Below, piece after piece: positions 58,086-64,000 of a stretch of DNA of 64,000 nucleotides (its first letter is position 1; each line of letters starts with the position of its first letter). Made by a program: the position numbers and the translations under genes. This DNA comes from Ryuthela nishihirai (lineage: Eukaryota; Arthropoda; Arachnida; Araneae; Heptathelidae): NCBI GenBank assembly GCA_038380435.1, contig JAWZYU010000013.1:62026946-62090945 (forward strand), written 5' to 3'. The notes beneath the pieces were generated by a model. It worked only from the letters and a program-made list of their open reading frames with translations. It ran no database searches and had not been told where the DNA came from.

Positions 58086-59860
58086 CGATTGCTAAGACTA
58101 TCTATAGAATTATAAGTAAGGAAAAAAAAGAAACGGATTGAAAACATAAGATGACAATCTTTTCTTCTTGATAACTATATACAGACTAAAATACTTAACA
58201 TAATTTAGAGTTTAGGTTTTTTTAAAGAATTCGAAGAAAACCGAAAAAAAGATAAATAATTTTAATTCTACAGACGTCAGCTTCCCCTCTTACACCACAA
58301 TATTTCTAGACATAAATAGCAAAAAATTATTTTTTTTTTCCATCAAAAGTGAGAAAAATTGGCATTTAAATTTGAAGTGCTTGTATGCTTGGGATTGATC
58401 ATTTTATTTCCATTTCGGAAATTTGAGTTCAAATTTATTTGCTTCAATTACGAACATTTAGGAAATTAACGTAGAATATATCTACATATCGGAATATTCT
58501 ATTGTTTATGCCAGTTTTCAACAACATATACGGAATGCAAAAACAATATTATGCGCTATGTTAAAAGCAAAACTTTCCCTTACGTAAATGTCGCAAGCGA
58601 CACTCCCCTTGAAGGATTATTATTTATTTTTTTGTGTACCGTATGTCTTTATTCTACATTCAAAAGTTATTTTTATTATTTGCGAAATTTTCTGAAGCAG
58701 GGTAATATTTCGTTTTCTTAAGATAGCTGCGATAATCTGAGAATAACAAAGAAAGTTTTGTTCATCCTCCTAGGGAGAAAAAAATATATCACAGTGTGCA
58801 TTTTTAATGTCTAGAGATCGCTTTTAATAAACAGTTATGCGAAGCACATCTGTAGTTTTCCATTTATAATAAGGTACAGAAATAATATGAATTAAAATCA
58901 TTCCTTGATTAAAAATTGAGACTCTATCGCTAAAAGTCATGAAGTAGTGAAAAATTATCACTTTCTTTCTAGCAAAGAGTTAACGATTTTTAAACGAAAT
59001 CATATCATTATCACAACTTTTTATTATTCATAATGATAGTACTGCAGAAACATACACGGCAAAAGTTGCAATGACAAAATCAGCTTTATTGAAGTTTAGG
59101 TTACACCGTTATTGTAGGTTGCTTTTAAGTTTTTCATGGACAATCGGATTAATTGATGTTGAAACTGCAGATCATCCCATGGGGATTTCTTGACTCAGGG
59201 AATATTATTCAAGCACTCCTGAAATCAGATTTAAAATTAATATTTTGATCTCACACATACAGCTTATTGGTTGTGTAAAATATATGCATACAAATGCTTT
59301 TCTTACATCTAAGTTAATCTGAATACAGAGCGGATTAAAAATGACACCCTATTTTAAAGCGTAAACAGTTTCATAGAGTGAAACAGTAGTGAAAGCTGAA
59401 ACCAAATTGATGTGGAATAATTATTTTATTTTTGCATCAATACCGAGCTTAAAAATTCAATCTTTCACTCTGAGTAAGAATATTCTACCAGACCCGGATC
59501 TAGAAACAAATTAAGGTATTGGGGGAGGGAAGAAACTCAATCTAGTGGAAAAGAAGTGAAAAGAGAGAGGGGTAGCAAGAGACTAGATTTCGTTATAGCA
59601 TAACATTTCCCCCCTTCGTTTCAGATAGAATACAGCATATACTAATATCTATATGATGAAAAATACCCAATAAAAACTAGATGAAAGTGTCAGAAAACAT
59701 AGGCAAACAGTAATATAGACACAGGCAGCGGACAGTGAATTAGAAAGTTTTATGCAGATGTACGTAAACGTCACTTGCGCAGCGTATATGCAAAATACGT
59801 GGTCACGTGCATCACCACGTGTTCTAGACAACTATTAAAGACTGCTGTTCGTCAGCAATC
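58086..59860. other. AT-rich intergenic sequence, no gene recognised
   Basis: Nothing certain. A G-rich patch near 59510-59530 (GGATCTAGAAAC...GGGGGAGGG) resembles the edge sequence near 63830-63860 in inverse orientation. Confidence 0.4.
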
Positions 59861-59864
59861 GTCA

Positions 59865-60830
59865 GTAATGTTGATGACAATGGGGAAAACAAAGGATCTT
59901 TCAGGGTTCCATAGAGGGCTTATTGTGGGTGCCGTCCGGTTGGAGCAACGATTTTAGAAACAATAGAGCTGAGTGGTTTCTCAAAAGGTGAGATATCTCG
60001 GGTTTTTAATCAGTGGAAAGATAACCCACATTACTTGTGTAAGAGACGTAAGTGTGGCGCGACGACAATCTGACTGGAAGGAGATCGCAGTCGTCTGAGA
60101 AGTATTGTACGGAGAAACAGGACTTCCTGTGTGCAGCAATTGACCGAAGCATTCAATGGAGGCTGTTCCTACCCTTTTTCTCAGCGAACTATGCGCAGGG
60201 AATTGAAGAGGATAGGTATTAGTAGTTGCATGCCTATACGGAAACCACTGATTTCTGCAAATAACTGCAAAGTTCGTCTACAGTGTTGTCAGAAACACCG
60301 TGAATGGACACTGGAAGAATGGAAAAAAGTCATGAGGTGTGACGAGTCTCGGTTCACCTTGTTCTGTACCAACGGTAGGCAAAGAGTTTGGCGGGAGCCC
60401 GATGAAGCAATGCACCCAGCTTGCCTTGTAAACACAACTCAAAGTTCTGGAGGTGCTGTCATTGTGTGGGGCACTTTTTGTTGGTACGGAACAGGATCTC
60501 TGATATTGTTTAAAAGTTGGGTGTTCGCCAGGGATTATCGGAACATTTTTGCCGATCAAGTCCATCCTTTTAATGCTGAATTTTTATCCAGCAGGTGACG
60601 GCTCTTTCATGGATGACAATGCTACTATCCATTGAGCAAGATGTGTTCAGCATTGGTTCAACAAGCATGACAGCGACAAAGCCCGGATCTGAACACCTTT
60701 GAGAACGTATGGGACACGTTAGAAAAACAGATCCCGAGGCAAAGTTCTCTTCCGTGAAATCAGAGCCAGTTAAAGGACTGTCTGGTAAACGCTTGATATG
60801 CTGTATATGAAAACGCACTCCAACACCGGT
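59865..60830 (+). pseudogene. Tc1-like transposase remnant (third Tc1/mariner-type)
   Basis: N-terminal helix-turn-helix start MGKTKDLSGFHRGLIVGAVR (about 59879-59940), then a frame break. The main block 60131-60598 contains RTMRRELKRIGI, the first catalytic motif VMRCDESRFTLFCTNGRQRV (near 60328-60390) and SGGAVIVWGTFCWYGTGSL (near 60440-60500). The second acidic motif MDDNATIH (near 60610-60635) and a final FENVWDTLEKQIPR segment (near 60699-60742, catalytic E) follow in other frames, with stops between them. Motif order and wording are those of Tc1-type DD34E transposases. Terminal inverted repeats could not be located, so element boundaries are unknown. It is clearly different in sequence from the Tc1-like element at 9733. 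Confidence 0.8.
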
Positions 60831-60839
60831 ACAAAAGCA

Positions 60840-61322
60840 ATCCTTGCTTTCATATATTAAATAAAAATCACGTCGTTCTTTCCCCTATTATATTGGTTTC
60901 AAAAGTCATTTAAGCAAAACATTCCCTATAAAGAATGAAAAATAAATTATGTAAATGAAATATTACCTCCATATCAGCTTTCGTTCCTTGAGTTCTCTGA
61001 AAAAATGCAATTCGACAATATCAGAAAATTATCGATTTGAAAGTAAACTTTTTATTTATTACACTTCCTAATCTTAATAATTAAATTTCTTTATGCGAAA
61101 TATCCTAGAGACTCCAAAACAGATATATAAACGGCTGTAATGAAATCCACGTATATAAATAATGTCCCAACGTCTTTCATTTCATTGAATATCGATTATC
61201 TCCTATAAACAGGGACCATATAATTGAAATGTTGGTTAACACCGAAAAAACTGAGAGGTTCCTTATTCAATAAATATTAACTAATTCTGAATATTACATA
61301 TATTTTATACAGAATAATGAGG
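60840..61322. other. AT-rich sequence, no feature recognised
   Basis: May contain the 3' end of the Tc1-like element. No inverted terminal repeat was found. Confidence 0.4.
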
Positions 61323-62923
61323 AATGTGAGGACTCTGCACAAAGATTATTCTCTTAATGTCCTCACAGAAAAATTTCACCTTTAAAATTTTAATAGTCTA
61401 AGCTTGCAAACGACCAGATGGACAGATAAAGGTTAGATTCCTAAAAATAATCTTAAATTTCTCCTTGCAGGGAGGGAAGATAAAGGCATAGCCAAGTCGT
61501 ATGTTTGCTTCTCAGTAGATACGCCAGTGATGCTCTTACAGCATATGAGTGCATTAATGGAAGGTCTCTTAAAACTAAATTTCAGACAAGCATTAAAGAC
61601 TTGAATGTTATCTGCTGTTATGCCCTCACTGAGGATGTCGATGAGGATAAGAAAGATAGGTTTTTCTGAAACCTTCTGGATATTATGATTTGTGCCAAGA
61701 AACGAGATATTACTCTTTTATTAGGCGACTTCAATTGCAATGCTGCTACTGACTCTGACCTTTGAGGATGGTTGATATGTCCGTTTGGTATTGGTAGCTG
61801 CAATGCAATGGACAGTGTCTCCTACAGGTAAGTAAACCTAATGGTTTGAGAAAAACTAATACCTATTGCAAACACCGCGACATGCTTAAGAACACGTAGG
61901 TTTCGCCAGCTGGGATACCTAAGAATATTATTACTTATATATTAATTAAGAACACATGGTCATACGTCATGGGATTGATAGAATACAAGATCATATAGAG
62001 GAGATGAAATTGATCTGACCATTACCTTGTTAACCCTTTCACGACCAAGTGAAACATTTTTCCCATTTTAAAATTGGTGATTGTCGTATTTAATTATAAC
62101 CTTATCTGCATTTTTTATACAGAATGTCAAAATAGAACGTATGCCGAACGCAATTACGTAAACGGGAACTAAAAAAAAAAAAAGGACTGTCAGGACGCAT
62201 AATATATGTACTATGTGCAATGTCCATCTTTGCCTCTCTACCAAAAGAAATTGCTATGCCGAATATCGTAATTAGCACATCATTTCGTATAGTAATTTTA
62301 TTTCATAATTTTTTACTATTTTAGTTAACATTGTGTTCTCATAAACCAATAAATAAAAGACATTGCATAATAAGCCTAACTATAATTTGTGTTACCTTTA
62401 TAGTCCATTGGGAAAAATATTTCCCATAAAATTCCAAAAAAACTAGACATTGTTATGTATTTTTCTTATGATTTTTATTTATTTTACGTCTAAACAAACT
62501 AAAATAAAGAGTTGCATACTAATATTTACTCTTAGAAACCTTATGATCCTGAAAGGGTTAAAAGTTTCTTACACCTTAAACTTAAGAAGTGTTGTGTTAA
62601 GGTTTAAAAGATTTGTTTTAACGCTGGAGTTCTGAATTCATCTCAAGTATAGCCAAAGCTTGCCATGATAGATTACTAAATCGTTATGGCAGTCATTGGT
62701 TGCTTATTACTTAAGGTTGAGAATGGGGCATTTTAAACAGGTTTTCTAGAGACGTAAGTACTTTTTTAGTAAAAAAAACAGAAAAAGCAAAATGATTTGG
62801 GTGATAAGGCATTGAAGCTAATTTCGCAAAGAAAGAGCTGCAGGAATGCCCTTAATCAAACGCTACTAGTCCTAATAGAAAGCATTACAGAGAGCTTAAT
62901 AAACATGTAAAAAATCAGTTAGC
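61323..62923 (+). mobile_element. RTE-like LINE copy J, old, split by a MITE
   Basis: Starts inside the endonuclease coding region (AATGTGAGGACTCTGCACA) and ends in the linker (AAAAATCAGTTAGC). It is more diverged than the other copies, with many indels, so it is probably the oldest. A piggyBac-like MITE splits it at 62034-62557. The copy lacks the reverse transcriptase. Confidence 0.82.
62034..62557. mobile_element. piggyBac-like MITE, 524 bp, TTAA target
   Basis: Flanked by TTAA on both sides (62030-62033 and 62558-62561). The ends are inverted: CCCTTTCACGACCA at the left and CCCTTTCAGGATCA (reverse complement) at the right. Subterminal AACATTTTTCCCATTTT and TTGGGAAAAATATTTCCC are related in inverse orientation. 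There is no transposase. Removing the element and one TTAA restores the LINE sequence ACCTTGTTAAAAGT. A TTAA duplication with CCC-starting ends is characteristic of piggyBac. Confidence 0.9.
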
Positions 62924-63619
62924 CCTTCAGATATCAGTCTGCATGTTCAGTGTCAGACAGTTGTGATTCTAATAACAACATCAAACGTTCAGATGAAAGC
63001 GTGGAAAATGTTTTCTCTTACTCGTGGATATTTTTTTTCTGCCGTTGGAGTCACTTTCAGCTATGTTTTTGTTGTCATCCGGATGCGATTAACAACAAGC
63101 TGTGAATGACAAATTGTGCAATTTCAAACGACCGTTGAATGAATAATACAAATGGGCTATAGATATTATGATGAAATAAATCTCAAAGCGAAATAACGTA
63201 ATGGTATTGATTATCTTCAGATAAGCAGTACAGATAGCTTTTTTTGTTTTATTCGCTCAAATTATTACATGTTATTGAAGCACAATAAAGCAAAATCAAC
63301 TGTGATGTTTTGCTGTCAAGATAGGTATTGAATATGCTAGTTCTTTTTATATAAGAAAATATGGCATAATCTTTAATGTTTTACTTTTGTGAATTTTCTT
63401 CTTTTGTTCCATATTAAAATGGTTCAACGTGTCAACACCTTTAAGAAGTAATTTGTTTACTACGTCAGAGTTGCTGATCCAGATGACCTCAGGAGGGTGT
63501 CGCATTGGTTCTGCGCTGTCCTCAACCACGTACGAAAATAAATGATCTTCACATATTTTTATTAATAGTTCATATATTAATATATTAGGCGTTGTGCATA
63601 GAGTGATCAAGTTGGAATG
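62924..63619. other. no certain feature
   Basis: A minus-strand open frame of 92 codons (63347-63625) has no recognised domain, and no promoter or splice signal supports it. Confidence 0.35.
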
Positions 63620-63860
63620 GTCCAAGGGGCTATGCCCCTCCTTTCAGAATGCGATTAAGTGTAAAAGAGGCAAAAAAGTATTAAACATATTTATATTTCA
63701 TGCCTTTTTCATGAAATGTTATAAAAACCCATAAAATGAGGGAGCGGGAAATGTTATACTGCATTGGATATCAAGTGTCTTGGCCTCCGCTTTAACATTT
63801 TTTGGACTCGATTGTGTTTCTCCCCCCCCCCCCTCGATAGTTTTCTAGATCCCGGCCTGG
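63620..63860. repeat. interspersed repeat, related to 39290-39480
   Basis: Ordered matches with 39290-39480 (see that entry). Followed by a C13 run (63822-63834) and TCTAGATCCCGGCC, resembling the flank of an abundant non-autonomous transposon. Confidence 0.45.
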
Positions 63861-64000
63861 CATTGTGTATTGTGATATTAGCATTATGTTCAATTTCATT
63901 AGTCTGTTCACTAAGTTAATTGGCAGGGCTTCTTCATTCTTTCATTTCAGAGGTCTCTTTCTTCCCACATTTAATTCTTTAACAGGAATCACTTAAGCTA

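Overview
This window looks like repeat-dense nuclear DNA of an animal, most likely an arthropod. I cannot place it more narrowly. It is AT-rich, has no long intact host gene, and its few gene-like pieces are spliced. Nearly all recognisable coding sequence belongs to decayed transposable elements, many nested in one another. No operon structure, ribosome binding sites, rRNA genes or CRISPR arrays were seen.

The dominant repeat is one RTE/BovB-like LINE family with an APE endonuclease, a reverse transcriptase, and a trinucleotide (GAT)n or (CAT)n 3' tail. It occurs at 1-829(-), 1002-1110 plus 3452-4853(+), 1111-3451(-, nested in the previous copy), 12972-14640(+), 31559-34301(+), 43512-45245(-), 53100-53529(+), 53530-56878(+, almost complete) and 61323-62923(+), with a diverged relative near 19.4 kb. 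A different LINE, with a gag-like CCHC ORF1 and an ORF2 carrying RNase H (I/R1/LOA-like), fills 25.3-29.8 kb on the minus strand. DNA transposons are a DD41D Tc1/mariner element (5147-6761), a Tc1-like element with perfect 28-bp ends (9733-11154), another Tc1 transposase remnant (59.87-60.83 kb), a BED-finger hAT with 8-bp target duplications (34302-37580), a second hAT remnant (about 47.5-48.1 kb) and a 524-bp piggyBac-like MITE at TTAA (62034-62557). At least two tRNA-derived SINE families and a family of roughly 0.8-kb fold-back elements fill much of the rest.

Three stretches are not ordinary transposon remains. (1) At 20.46-25.22 kb, a block visibly richer in G+C holds three adjacent broken reading frames (a small ORF with one stop, a frameshifted protein, and an acidic proline-rich ORF). 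It runs directly into a 3.25-kb palindrome with two arms of about 1.58 kb; it may be a virus-like or novel mobile element. (2) At 18.7 kb on the minus strand there is a TATA box, a signal-peptide exon and a splice donor, with a phase-compatible second exon 6.8 kb away: a candidate gene for a small secreted protein whose first intron is full of transposons. (3) At 37.6-38.8 kb, unexplained G-rich sequence has short internal repeats, an inverted repeat and an almost perfect 177-bp tandem duplication.

The nesting gives a relative chronology: RTE copies are interrupted by hAT, SINE, piggyBac-like MITE and later RTE insertions, and a SINE is inserted into a fold-back element.
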